DNA from: Selaginella moellendorffii
Lineage: Eukaryota > Streptophyta > Lycopodiopsida > Selaginellales > Selaginellaceae
Reading direction: 5' to 3'
DNA: 64,000 nt
Assembly (NCBI RefSeq): GCF_000143415.4
Contig: NW_003314346.1
Coordinates: 377,270 to 441,269, forward strand
Position numbers and translations under genes: made by a program. Below, in pieces: positions 21,062 to 31,209 of the stretch. The stretch's first letter is position 1; every line of letters starts with the position of its first letter. The notes under the pieces were generated by a model that made no database searches, had not been told where the DNA came from, and was given only the letters and a program-made list of their open reading frames with translations.

Positions 21062-23710
21062 ATGCCTGGGATGGTCGGGCACAACCCATTCGATCCCGAC
21101 TCGCGCCTCCACAAGGTGGAGAAGATCTTCAAGCTCTTCGACGCCAATGGTGACGGCTACCTCAACCGGCAGGAGATGGCGGCGCTGGTGATGGGCGTGA
21201 ATCCTCGCGTCAAGTTCACGGACGCACAGATCAACGCCATCCTCAACGAGGTGTTCCGCAGCTATGGAGAGTTCATCGCGGGGGACAAGGGCCTCCGCCA
21301 GGACGGACTCCTCCGGACTTACAACGATGGCGCCGGGGACATCGACCGCGACTTCGAAGCTCTCGGCCTCACGCTGGACGACGAAGAGCAGCACAACATC
21401 GAAGATGGCGACGGCGAGGTGGACGATCCTCCTCCGCCACCACCTCCAAATCCAGTCGCAGCAACGATCAGCGTCGACGCTGGCGATCACGATGACGATC
21501 ACGACGACTCCAGCGAAGGAGAGCAGCAAGAAGATCATCCAGCACGATCATCGCCATGCTTGCTACCACATCGATCTCCATCGGTGACGCCCCCGAGAAG
21601 GAAAGCCTCCAACGCATCGTCGGATCCATGGAGCAAGAGCAAGAAGGCCATGGCCGGGCCATGGCCGCCATCCTGGACAGCATCGCCCAACAACGGCATC
21701 GTCTACGCGGATACCTGGCACATCGTGGAAGATCTCGACACGCTGGTCCGGCGAGCCGAGGCCAAGATCGGCCCCCGCCGATTATCCGACGCCAGGAAGT
21801 CCGCACTTCTCACCGCCACCGATCTCTCCTCGTTCCAGCGCTGCCTAGCAGAGCTGTGCGAGCGTGCCGACTGCTCGAGGACCCAGGACGAGGCCTTCGA
21901 CGCACACATGGCCATGGGCCGGACGCTCTTCGATCACGCCTTCTTCGACGAGGCGCTGGCCCGATTCAAGCGCGCCATCGAGCTCCGCCCCACCGACGTC
22001 CGCCCCTACTTCCGCTCGGGCAACAGCCTGTGCTCCACCGCGCGCTTCCACGACGCGGTGGAATCCTACTCCCTCGCGCTCGAGGCCGCGCACAGCAATG
22101 GCCCGCTGTGGTGCGCGCTGCTGCCACAGATCCACGTCAACTTGGGCATCGCGCTCGAGGGGCAAGGGATGCTCCTGGGCGCTTGCGAGCACTACCGCGA
22201 GGCCGCCATCCTCAGCCCGGCACACTACCGCGCGCTCAAGCTCCTGGGCAGCGCACTGCTGGGCGTCGGGGAGTACCGCGCGGCGGAGAAGGCACTCCGC
22301 GAGGCCATCTCCATCAAGCCCGACTACGCCGACGCGCACTGCGACCTCGGGTCCGTGCTGCATGCCGCCGGCGACTCGGACAAGGCCGTAGCCGAGTTCC
22401 ATGCCGCCATCCAGCTCCAGCCCAGCCACACCGACGCGCTCTACAACTTGGGCGGATGCCTGCGCGACAGTGGTAGCTTCTCGCTGGCGGCGGAGGCCTA
22501 CTCGAGCGTCATCGCGTTGGATCCCACGCACTGGCAAGCGCATCTCAACAAGGCCGTGTCGCTGCTCGGGATGGCGGACGTAGAACACGCGGTGGAGTCC
22601 ATGAAGCAGGCTTTCAAGCTGACCAACCGGGTGGAGATCTTCGACGAGATGAAACACCTGCGCTACTTGCAGAGGAACCCCGGCGAGCTCAACATCTTGA
22701 TCCACAGCAGTGATGGTGGTGGTGGTGACAAGCTCCAGCAGCAGCAAGATCACAGCCCCGTCATCCAGTGCGCTCCACTCCAGCAGTCCGCCATCCCTCT
22801 CGTGGATCACTCGAGGTTCCTGAGGAGCAGCGCCAAGACCACGCCAAGCCTGCTCATGCGCTGCGCGCTGGAGATGAGAGCCTTCCAGAGGCACACCCGC
22901 TTCAACCGCTGCAACGTCTCGCTGCTCACCCAGGAGATCCTGGACGATCCCAAGCTCCCGCTATCGCAGCAGAGCACCACCTCGTCCTACAGATCCATGC
23001 GCAAGGCCGACGTCGAGAAACTCGTCCGCAACAAGCTCCTCCCCTTCCTCTCGCCGCAGACCTTCCAAGGCACCATCAAGAGCCTCAACGAGCGAGCGCT
23101 CGCCATCCTCGACAAGAAAGGATCCGGCAGAGTCGACCCGGGGATGTTCCTGGCGGTCCTGGCACCGATCTGTTCCGGAGCACTGGAGCGGCGGAAGCGC
23201 GTGGCGTTCGACTCGCTGGTGTGGAGGAGCCGGACGTCCTCCAAGAAGCTGGGAGCCGAGATAAGCCGAGCCGACGCCAAGGCCTACTTCAAGAAGCTCA
23301 AGTCCGTCTACATGCCGCTCCATGCACGTCCCACGGACGACCAGCTCTGGGAGGTTCGAGGCGAGGATGACAACACCACCCTCTCCTTCCCCGAGTTCCT
23401 GGACATGTTCGAGGAGTCGTCCGACTTGTCTTTCAGCAACATCCTCGAGACGCTGGTGAGGCTCGAGAGTCGAGACCGGAGCCGGCACAACGGGATCAAC
23501 TGTTCGGTTTGCAGCTACGAGATCGTTGGCCCCCGCTTCCGAGAGGTAAGCGCCAACTTCAACCTGTGTTCCGTGTGTTACAGCGAAGGCAAAGTTCCCC
23601 CGGACATGCTCCACGAAGAGTACTTCTGCTTCAAGGAGTATGGAAGCGAGGCCGACGCCATCAAGGAGAAGCTGCTGCTCTTCGGCTCTAAAGTGCCGAA
23701 GTTCGCGTAG
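21062..23710 (+). CDS. EF-hand and TPR protein with C-terminal ZZ-like zinc finger
   Basis: A single-exon protein of about 882 aa resembling the Arabidopsis calcium-binding TPR proteins At1g05150/At2g32450, of unknown biochemical role. The ATG at 21062 (MPGMVGHNPFDPDSR) is preferred over the upstream ATG at 21017, whose extra residues are Gly-rich 5' UTR translation. An EF-hand loop DANGDGYLNRQE lies near residue 30, and an acidic, Pro-rich linker follows. A TPR array spans about residues 265-530 (for example YRALKLLGSALLGVGEYRAA). A second EF-like region lies near residue 665. A Cys-rich ZZ-like finger (CSVCSYEIVG...CSVCY) is near the end. It is convergent with the EID1-like gene, with 95 bp between stop codons. 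Confidence 0.9.
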   Translation: MPGMVGHNPFDPDSRLHKVEKIFKLFDANGDGYLNRQEMAALVMGVNPRVKFTDAQINAILNEVFRSYGEFIAGDKGLRQDGLLRTYNDGAGDIDRDFEALGLTLDDEEQHNIEDGDGEVDDPPPPPPPNPVAATISVDAGDHDDDHDDSSEGEQQEDHPARSSPCLLPHRSPSVTPPRRKASNASSDPWSKSKKAMAGPWPPSWTASPNNGIVYADTWHIVEDLDTLVRRAEAKIGPRRLSDARKSALLTATDLSSFQRCLAELCERADCSRTQDEAFDAHMAMGRTLFDHAFFDEALARFKRAIELRPTDVRPYFRSGNSLCSTARFHDAVESYSLALEAAHSNGPLWCALLPQIHVNLGIALEGQGMLLGACEHYREAAILSPAHYRALKLLGSALLGVGEYRAAEKALREAISIKPDYADAHCDLGSVLHAAGDSDKAVAEFHAAIQLQPSHTDALYNLGGCLRDSGSFSLAAEAYSSVIALDPTHWQAHLNKAVSLLGMADVEHAVESMKQAFKLTNRVEIFDEMKHLRYLQRNPGELNILIHSSDGGGGDKLQQQQDHSPVIQCAPLQQSAIPLVDHSRFLRSSAKTTPSLLMRCALEMRAFQRHTRFNRCNVSLLTQEILDDPKLPLSQQSTTSSYRSMRKADVEKLVRNKLLPFLSPQTFQGTIKSLNERALAILDKKGSGRVDPGMFLAVLAPICSGALERRKRVAFDSLVWRSRTSSKKLGAEISRADAKAYFKKLKSVYMPLHARPTDDQLWEVRGEDDNTTLSFPEFLDMFEESSDLSFSNILETLVRLESRDRSRHNGINCSVCSYEIVGPRFREVSANFNLCSVCYSEGKVPPDMLHEEYFCFKEYGSEADAIKEKLLLFGSKVPKFA

Positions 23711-23805
23711 ATCTCTTTGAAGAAAGACTATTGTCAAGGATCACCATCTATAGAAGAACGTTTATATGCACTGCCCTTCCGCTCTGGCCGCGCGCCTGGA
23801 AGATC

Positions 23806-24657
23806 TCACAGGACGTAAGACGCTGGCTGGTCCGTCCAGGCACCACAGACGTGTCCATTCTCGCAGACATAAGCTCGGACCACAGGCTCGCCATCGTCGT
23901 GATACTCGAGCGATCGTCTCAAGCAGAAGCTCGTCACCATATCCCACATTGATGGCGCCAAGCAAAACGCACAGCTCTCGCCAGTCTTCTTGGCCTTGAG
24001 ATCTCGCAAGTTCCGACACACCTGTGACGCCTTGAAGTCCTTGAAGATCCCACGAAAGAGCTTGTACTTCCGTCGCTCCTCCGAATGGACACACCCCGGC
24101 CAGTCGCAGAGGTAGAGGCTGTCCGTCCGGAACCGGCTGGCCAGCAGCTTGTTTCCCAGCTCTCTCGAGAATGTGGGGGATCCGGAAGCTACGTGAGGCC
24201 CAGCTCCAACAAGCTTGATCCGCTTCTTCGATCGATGCTCGTCACCATTCCTGGTGTGATCGTCATCGCCACCCCCAGCGAGCTCTCTTTCCAGCCCAAA
24301 ATCCCAGCTATCTAGCAGCACCCCAGCGCTGTCGAGGCCCGGGCAGCAAACCAAGATCCTAAACAGAGTCGCCCATCCCCCGGCTGGCTCTCCCAGCTGG
24401 TCCTGGTGATCCTGGCGGGCCTGGCCGTGCTCTAGCACCTCGGGCACGATGGTGGGCAGCGCCCTCATGCACTGATTCCGCCAGCAAAAGCTCCGAATCA
24501 CGTACCCAAATCGCCGGCACACGCACGCCAGCACCGCCAAATGCCGCGGATCCTCCTCCATCCGCGAGAAAATGTTGACCAGGAGATCCTCGGACAAGCG
24601 GCTCAGCAGCACGGCGGCGCCTCCTCCTCCATCGCCGCTGCCCGATGCCGCCGCCAT
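23806..24657 (-). CDS. EID1: EID1-like F-box protein (phytochrome A signalling)
   Basis: A single-exon 283-aa F-box protein. The F-box lies near residues 17-62 (LSRLSEDLLVNIFSRMEEDP). The C-terminal half is Cys/His-rich, with CDWPGCVHSEERRKYKLFRG, then CAFCLAP, and ends in VCENGHVCGAW. This matches Arabidopsis EMPFINDLICHER DUNKELROTLICHT 1, the SCF ubiquitin-ligase adaptor that dampens phytochrome A signalling. The Arabidopsis protein is somewhat longer; here the middle is shorter and low-complexity (ELAGGGDDD). A multi-exon form is not needed because the frame is open throughout. Function is inferred from the family. Confidence 0.85.
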   Translation of the reverse strand: MAAASGSGDGGGGAAVLLSRLSEDLLVNIFSRMEEDPRHLAVLACVCRRFGYVIRSFCWRNQCMRALPTIVPEVLEHGQARQDHQDQLGEPAGGWATLFRILVCCPGLDSAGVLLDSWDFGLERELAGGGDDDHTRNGDEHRSKKRIKLVGAGPHVASGSPTFSRELGNKLLASRFRTDSLYLCDWPGCVHSEERRKYKLFRGIFKDFKASQVCRNLRDLKAKKTGESCAFCLAPSMWDMVTSFCLRRSLEYHDDGEPVVRAYVCENGHVCGAWTDQPASYVL

Positions 24658-24935
24658 AGCTCCGCGAGCGCGAGACCTCCTAGCCTAGCGTATAAACCCT
24701 AATCGTGGAAAGTACGTAAGTCGCTAACGAGTGGCTGTGCGATTACGTCCAAAAACTTGTCTTGAATGCCCACATGCCTCACCTTGTCCATTCTTCCACC
24801 CAGCAGCAAATGCCAGCTGGAAACGCTATGCTATTGACAGTTGAAGGATCGGCCATAGCTATCTCCTCCTCTTCCTCCTCTTTCTCTTCTTCTTTTATAC
24901 TTTTTTTTGTTCCATCTCCAATCTCGGCCTCCACC

Positions 24936-25375
24936 ATGGATATCACTGCGATGATCGTCTTCCAATCGCTACTCCTCCTCTCCATCGCTCTTCCACAATC
25001 CATCTCGCTTCCGGAAGTGGTGGTAAGTTCTCGGTTTGACGAGCACCCCAATCAATCTCTCTAGCATTGCAGGATCACTCGGATGAAAGTGGTAGGCGAT
25101 TGGCTATACCTTCTTCGTGGGAAGATCCAGCGCCGGACCTCACCACATTGCAGTCCCACGAGCCTGTAAGCCACAACTCGACCAGATTTGTGACGCCGGC
25201 TAGGAGGAAGCTAGGATTGTTTCGAGAATGCGCGCCCTGTAAGTGCTGTAGCGACAACACCCGGCGCTACTGCTACTACACCGCCTGCTGCTACCGGATC
25301 GATTGCTTCGCTCCCGGCCTCTCCTTCGGCCACTGCTCCTTCGTTCCAGTCACTTGCAATTGCCTCAGATGCTAG
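24936..25375 (+). CDS. Cys-rich secreted protein, plant-specific
   Basis: Two exons (24936-25022, 25073-25375) give 129 aa. The ATG at 24936 begins a signal peptide (MDITAMIVFQSLLLLSIALP). The upstream in-frame ATG at 24762 only adds Ser-rich 5' UTR translation. A propeptide-like middle follows, then a C-terminal Cys module beginning ECAPCKCCSDN and containing C-CYRIDC and C-NCLRC, with 12 Cys in about 48 residues. I recall similarly spaced small secreted proteins across land plants but cannot give a name. An extracellular, disulfide-rich fold is likely; whether it is a signal, a defence peptide or a wall protein is open. Confidence 0.75.
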
Positions 25376-25666
25376 CAAACGCGAGCGACCATGGCAAATT
25401 CTTCCACAACCCGGATTTGTCAATCCTGGGCACTGTACATTTTGGTGTCTCTCTAGAGATTGATTGATAACAGTTAACAGCCAAAAGATTCACAGCACCC
25501 GATGATTATACCTTCTCGATACCCCGGCCGTAGCCCCTCTCGTAGTTCGCATTTAATCCTCGCTTGGACTGTCCCTTGGTAGCATGGCACAGTATCCAGC
25601 GCGAACAAACACGGTTTCTCGAATAAAATAGGCTAAGTTACACACCAAGCTCGCAAGCTTTGGAAC

Positions 25667-27122
25667 TTACTGCCAGGCGCAGCTCTCGATCGCGGGCGTT
25701 TCCATCGAGTGCATGCGTTTGCACCAGTGCTGGATCGCTGTGTAGGGGGCCTCGGCCTTCACTCTAGTTGCAAAGGCGCGCGTCAGCATCCCACACTTTG
25801 GATGCAGATCAAAGAGCAACGGATGCAGCTTGACACGGCCAGGGAAAGCTTGCGAGAGCTCCTCAAACGCGGCAGGGACCTGCGCCTGGAAATCGGGAGG
25901 CTCATTCGAGTAGACGAAGCCTGTCAGATCGAGCAGCCTCACGCAATCGCTGCTGCTCAGGAGCTCCCACACAAACTCGACGTCGTCGGCCTCCCAGGAG
26001 CCGCCTATCTCACTCCTGTACGCCGTCTCAATGTGCACAACCAAGGGCGCTTTCCTGTTGCTCCACTCGTCCAGGCTCAGTGCCTATAGATACCAGATCA
26101 ATCATCGTCAAGGACGACTATCAATCTGCTAGAAAGTATATGCATACCTTGATGCTAGACCGAGCGATTCTCACGACCTCGAGTCCCTGGAAGAGCTCCA
26201 GCGAGGTTGAAGGAGCGAGGCTGGAAGTCATGATCCCCCACAAGCACGCTCAGATCCTTGACGCCACCCAAGATCGGCAGCAATGGCAAGACACGCTCCA
26301 TCACGTTGGCGGAGTTCCGGAAGGAGTTCCCGAGCGTGATTGACCTTAGCTTGTTCGACGAGTGGCTCAAACCACAGTATCGCACACGTCCATGCAACCA
26401 CACCCACTCAACGTTCCAGGTAGACGGCCGCAGCTCCACGCACGGCATGGAGACGGAGCTGATGAAGAGCCAGCGGAGGTTGGGCATGTCAATGAACGTT
26501 GGCACCACCGCCACCACCGCAGTCGTCTATCTCCAGGCAATCGCGGCTGTGGCTGGTGAGAGGAGAAGTACCGGGCGCGTCCATCACGAGCGTTCCCAGC
26601 CAAAAGTAGACGAGGGAGGTGGAGCTGCTGCATGGCAGAAACAGTGAAGCTTGTCCTCCTGATGTCGCAGAAGAGGAGATTGAGCAGCGGCGGTGGAGTC
26701 ATGGTGGTGCCAACATCGGCATAGATGTGGAGGCAGCGCAGCTCCTGGCACGCCGAGACGCTGGACCAAAAGTCTTCAAACTTTAGCCTTGCTGTGCCCC
26801 AGATGCTAAGCGAGTGGACAGTTTTCCCCCAGCGAGTGGAGCACACATTCTTTCAGACGCGTGGGAAGCGCTTGATTTCCAAGAAGCGGAGGTTGCTACC
26901 CTGATCTGGATGGAACCAGCGGACGAGTCCCTCCTCGGCCGCAGGGCTTGACGAATCCAGGCGGAAGTGAGTGACCCGCCTCGCCAAATCCTTCCACCTC
27001 TTGCTTACCAGGGCACAGCAATGCAAGTGACGCGAGGAGAGGAGTCGCGCCAAAATCCGCACCAGCAACTCATCCGGGAGGTCGTCCAAACGCCGCCGCT
27101 GCTCCTTGATGCTGCTAGCCAT
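25667..27122 (-). pseudogene. F-box/LRR-like pseudogene, copy A
   Basis: A broken paralogue of the intact F-box gene at 29487-30969. It starts with the same F-box (MASSIKEQRRRLDDLPDELL, ATG at 27122). It has a premature TGA after KRFPRV, a deletion and frameshift around 26550-26650 in the region equivalent to LLEQCPSLIFFC, and another frameshift near 26200 before the intron. The second exon (25667 to about 26084) is open and ends in ESCAWQ as in copy B. It is therefore a recent pseudogene. Confidence 0.88.
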
Positions 27123-27461
27123 CGAGTGAAGAAACCCTAGGCTGTGTGTCGCACACGTGGCAGACACGTGTCCTCACGGGCAAAAGTTTGGACAAGTAGA
27201 GTATTTGGAGGTGACTTACAATATCACGAGATTTAAAGTATTGTATTAATATTAAATTCAGAAATCCAAAATAAAGTCCTCTCTACTAGCACCTGGTGAT
27301 CATTCGTTTCAAGTTTAGAGAAACAAAGAAAATACCTTGAAGATTAAGGTCTAACGAAACAAAGTCTATGTGGATTTGAGTGGGGCACCTGGGAAGAAGC
27401 GCGAGAAGCTCCGTGAACCGCTCTGGGCCTGAGAGATCAAGAGACACGACGTGCTTGAGAA

Positions 27462-27605
27462 ACAAGTACCTAGCTTATGGATATTTTCTCTGGAATCATG
27501 TTGGCGAGGTAGAGTGCTACGCAGGACGTGGGCGTGGAGCGCGGGATTCCGCGGGTCGCCATACAGCCAGAAGCCGCTCCGTGGCAGCCACGTTGGCAGA
27601 CACGC
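27462..27605 (-). pseudogene. Fragment of a PPR gene N-terminus
   Basis: Read on the minus strand, this stretch matches the start of the PPR gene at 33184 (around 33205-33310) through several shared blocks: CGGCTTCT, GTATGGCGAC-CGCGGAAT, GCTCCACGCCCA, TCCTGCGTAGCA and TACCTCGCCAACA. Small deletions interrupt the frame. It lies upstream of F-box copy A on the same strand, the same order as PPR2 and F-box copy C at 33.2-35.9 kb. Confidence 0.8.
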
Positions 27606-27685
27606 TGGCAATTGTAAGAACAAAAAAGTGCATTGCTTCGCTGCGATCGTGTTACAAAAGAAAGATCGAGCCTTTCTCCCGTTCA

Positions 27686-28197
27686 TCACTCACGATGAGT
27701 CGGTTTATTCACCTCTTCCTCGCTTCCAGCCGGCTTCTGATCGTGCTCCTTCGAATCGGTGTCTTCTTCCTCCTCCTTGGTGCCGGTGGATTCCTGGGCG
27801 ATTTCCTCATCGCCGATTTCCTCATCCTGCTCCTCCATCTGCTCCTCCATCGAGAAGTTGTCACCCACTCTGGCCTTTGGATCGTCGACAGGAGGGGCTG
27901 GAGGGGCTGCCTGATCGCGCTCTTCTTCTTCACCCCCCCCGTCCTCTACAAAACAAACAGCAGGAAAGCCAAGATTTTGGTACCTTCGTTGTCCGGATCC
28001 AGCAAGAAGTCGAAGATCCCAGAGCCTTTGCTCTTCGTGGACAGGAATCGGCGATGGCGATCAAGAAGCATCGAAGAGGGTGGAGCGCCAACGTGATTGT
28101 GGGGAGCGATTGTTGCATGAGAGCCAGCGAAGACGATCCGCTTGGTAGCAGCAGCACGAGCACAACGCAGGGAGAATGCGAGCATCTTGAGAGCCAT
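27686..28197 (-). CDS. Small acidic protein with presequence-like N-terminus, unknown function
   Basis: Two exons (27984-28197 and 27686-27945) join in phase to 157 aa. The first about 50 residues are rich in Arg, Ala and Ser with few acidic residues (MALKMLAFSLRCARAAATKR), like a mitochondrial targeting sequence. The rest is strongly acidic (SMEEQMEEQDEEIGDEEIAQ) and probably disordered. I do not recognise the family. Frame restoration across a 38-nt intron is the main support; this intron is shorter than its neighbours', so the model is not certain. The region immediately upstream (28262 on) contains the first unit of the satellite array, so the promoter may be repeat-derived. Confidence 0.6.
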
Positions 28198-28261
28198 TGT
28201 GCTCGATCGATCGCAACGCAACAGAGAGAAACAAGAGGGATGAATGGCCGTGGCCAGATTT

Positions 28262-29222
28262 TTTTATACTTGTGAATGAGCCAGAGCGTGAGATAAAAAA
28301 GATCAAAAAGGTTACGCTCATCATAATCTAGTTTTCTTGTTTTCTTTTAATAACAATAAGGTTTCTTGTTCTTTTTTCTTTTAATAAAGTGGTATTAAGT
28401 GATACTAAAAATCTGGCAAGAATCTCTTTATACTTGTGAATGAGCCACTGGTTCATTCACAAAGTACGTGTTACGTACTACTAGTGCTAGCGTGAGAGAT
28501 TTGTGATAAGATTTATTGTTTTTCTTTTAATAAAGTGGTATTAAGCGATACTAAAAATCCTTGTATTTCATCCTTGATTGTCCAGAATCTTTTTATACTT
28601 GTGAATGAGCCACTATAAAGTACGTGTTACGTACTACTTGTGATAAGATTTCTTGTTTTCCTTGGTATTAAGCGATATTAAAAATCCTTGTATTTCATCG
28701 TTGATTGTGGCCCGAATATTCTTATACTTGTGAATGAGCCACTGGTTCATTCACAAGGACGTACTACTAGTGCTAGCGATTTCTTGTTTTTCTTTTTGGT
28801 ATTAAGCGAAACTAAAAATCCTTGTATTGATCCTTGATTGTGACCTGAACCTTTTTATACTTGCGAGTGAGCCACTGGTTCATTCACAAAGTACGTGTTA
28901 CGTACTACTAGTGCTAGCGTGAGAGCTTGTGATAAGATTTCTTGTTTTTCTTTTTAATAAAGTGGTATTAAGCGAAACTAAAATTCCTTGTATTGATCCT
29001 TGATTCTGGCCTGAATCTTTTTATACTTGTGAGTGAGCCACCGGTTCATTGACAAAGTACGTGTTACGTACTACTAGTGCTAGTGTGAGAGCTTGTGATA
29101 AGATTTCTTGTTTTTCTTTTTAATAAAGTGGTATTAAGCGAAACTAAAAATCTTTGTATTGATCCTTGCTTGTGGCCTGAATCTTTTTATACTTGTGAAT
29201 GAGCCACTGGTTCACTCACAAA
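28262..29222. repeat. 130-167-bp satellite array with internal palindromes
   Basis: Seven imperfect tandem units are anchored by TATACTTGTGAATGAGCC at about 28265, 28429, 28594, 28723, 28856, 29022 and 29189, with spacings of about 164, 165, 129, 133, 166 and 167 bp. Full units contain two dyads: TTGTGAATGA...TCATTCACAA (10-bp arms around a short loop) and AGTACGT-GTT-ACGTACT. The short units lack parts of the ACGT dyad or of the AATAAAGTGG segment. There is no coding sequence. Confidence 0.92.
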
Positions 29223-29254
29223 GTACGTTTGTAGGCAAAAAAGATAATCAAGAA

Positions 29255-29455
29255 TACAGTTCCCGACGTCGAGTCTAAGTCAGGAACGCGTTCTTCACCG
29301 ATGTGTCTTATCTTTCATCTCTTTGGAGGCCAGCCCAGAATGCGTGACAAGGACGATGGCAGCGTCATGACATACAAAGTTCTTGGAGCAATCGTGAGAC
29401 AATACCAGCAAGCCTTCCACTCAGGCATCCTGCGATCCTAAAAATTCTCCTGTTG
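29255..29455 (+). pseudogene. Remnant of gene U (copy B)
   Basis: The plus strand here matches minus-strand gene U at about 38580-38780: AAGTCAGGAACGCGTTCT, ATCTTTCATCTCTTTG, CATGACATACAA, GTTCTTGGAG and CCTTCCACTCAGG, followed by an intron-like GATCCTAAAA. Indels and frameshifts make it non-coding, and the 3' exon is missing. It lies tail-to-tail with F-box copy B, the same relative arrangement as U next to F-box pieces at 35.9-38.9 kb. Confidence 0.82.
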
Positions 29456-29486
29456 TTCTCAGGTTGAAAGTTCTTAAGTTTTGTTG

Positions 29487-30969
29487 TCACTGCCAAGCAC
29501 AGCCTTCAAATGCGGATGTTTCCATAGAATGCATGTGTTTGCACCAGTGCTGGATTGCTGTGTATGGAGGCTCCGACTTGAATCTAGCCTCCTGGGTGCG
29601 CCACAGCATCCGACACTGCGCAGGCACATCAAAGAGCAACGGATGTACCTTGATACGACCAGGAAAAGCTTGCGAGAGCACCTCAAAAGCGGCAGGAACT
29701 TGTGGCCGGAAGTCAGGAGGCTCATATCTGTAAACGAAGCCTCTCAAATCGAGCAGCCTCACGCACTCGCTGCTCCTCATGAGTTCCCACAGAAAATCTA
29801 TGTCGTCGCTCTCCCAGATGCCACCACTCTCGCTCCTGAATGCTGCCTCGATGAACACCATCAAGGGCGATTGTCTGCTGCTCCACTTGTCCAGGCTCAG
29901 CGCCTGCAAAGAAAGAAAAACATAAGCGAATCAGTGAAAGTGAGTTAAACACGAATCAACTTACCTTGATGCTTGTACGAGCAATTCTCAAGACCTCGAG
30001 TCCATGGAAGAGCTCTAGAAAGGCTGCGAGCTTAAAGGAGCGAAGCTGGAAGTCGTGATCCCCCACAAGCAAGCTCAACTCCTTGACGCCACCCAAGCTT
30101 GGCACCAATGGCAACACACGCTCCAGCACATTGGCGGGGCTCCGGAAGGAGTTGCTGAGCGTGATCGACTTTAACTTGTTCAATGAGTGACACAGTCCCT
30201 GGTGGCGAACACGTCCATGCAACTGCACCCCCTCGATGTTGCATGTCGAGGGCCGCAGCTCCACGCACGGCCCTGAGCTGACAGTGAGCCACCGGAGATT
30301 GGGCATGTCAATGGCAATGGTGGCAGCGCCGCCACAGCGACTTCGAATCTCCAAACAGTCGAGGCTGCTGCTCTTGAGAAGCTCTACGTGTGATTCCTCC
30401 GGCACTGCCATACTCCCCAGGCAGAAGAAGATGAGCGAGGGACACTGCTCGAGGAGCTGCTGGACGGCACAGACATCCACGACTGTGACGAAGATGACGC
30501 AGTAGAGCAGATTGTGGAGAGCCATAGTTGGCGGCAGCGCGGTGCCAATGCTTGCGTAGACGTGGAGGCAGCGCAGCTCGTGACACTCCGAGACGCTGGA
30601 CCAAAAGTCTTCAAACTTTTGCTTTGGTGGGCGGCGGAGGCGTAGCGAGTGGAGCGTTTTCCCGAGCACCTGTAGCCAGCGAGTGGAGCTCGCATTCTTG
30701 CGGTAGCAGGGGAAGCGTGCGATGTCCAGGTAGCGGAGATTGTTGCCATGATCTGGATGGAACCAGCGGACGAGTCCTTCCTCGGCGGCAGGACTTGACG
30801 AATCCAGGCGGAAGTGAGTGACCCGCGTCGCCAAATCCCTCCACTTCTTGCTTACCAGGCCACAGCAATGCAGGTGACGCGAGGAGAGGAGTCGCGACAT
30901 GATCCGCACCAGCAACACATCCGGGAGATCGTCCAAGCACCTCCGCCGCTCCTTGATGCTGCTAGCCAT
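29487..30969 (-). CDS. F-box/LRR-like protein, copy B (intact)
   Basis: Two exons (29965-30969 and 29487-29903) give 473 aa. The F-box is at residues 9-50 (RCLDDLPDVLLVRIMSRLLS, then the SKKWRDLATRV helix). The remainder has irregular leucine-rich repeat-like segments (CHELRCLHVYA, SLDCLEIRSRC, LKSITLSNSF, GLEVLRIARTS). F-box proteins of this kind are substrate adaptors of SCF ubiquitin ligases; the substrate is unknown. This is the only complete member of the four copies or fragments in the window (A, C and D are broken). The single intron is 61 nt. A degraded satellite and U remnant lie just downstream. Whether it is expressed is not known. Confidence 0.85.
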
Positions 30970-31056
30970 CGAGTAAAGAAACCCTAGCCTTGGCTGTAGT
31001 TTATATGCTTGCCACGTGGTTAGTGAGCTGGCATCCGGAGATCAAAAAGTATTCAT

Positions 31057-31121
31057 GCTTAATCACTATCTTCTTATAATTCATCCATGGCAAGGTTGTG
31101 AACCATGGAAAACAGAGTAAA
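31057..31121 (-). pseudogene. Duplicated tail of the TCF25 gene
   Basis: On the plus strand TTAATCACT-TCTTCTT and TTCATCCATGG-AAG, then AAAACAG, repeat the 3' end of the TCF25 last exon (31209-31300) with an internal deletion of about 25 bp. Only the last about 25 codons are represented. It sits between F-box copy B and the TCF25 stop, so it is a small tandem duplication of the gene's tail. Confidence 0.7.
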
Positions 31122-31209
31122 AGATTCTGCTCTGGCTCATAATCTTTGTGATGTTACTTTCATTGGATTTCTTGTTCTTTCGTTTTTTTTTGCCCACGAG
31201 ATTTCTTGT

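Noticed and set aside
21556-22476. 306-codon plus-strand ORF
   Set aside because: Frame shadow within the EF-hand/TPR gene; Arg/Pro/Ala-rich with no domain.
21845-22894. 349-codon minus-strand ORF
   Set aside because: It is antisense to the GC-rich TPR coding sequence of the EF-hand/TPR gene; codon bias of the real gene keeps the antisense frame open.
27380-28275. 238- and 274-codon plus-strand ORFs
   Set aside because: Antisense to the two-exon 157-aa acidic protein and to the PPR fragment; no protein features of their own.
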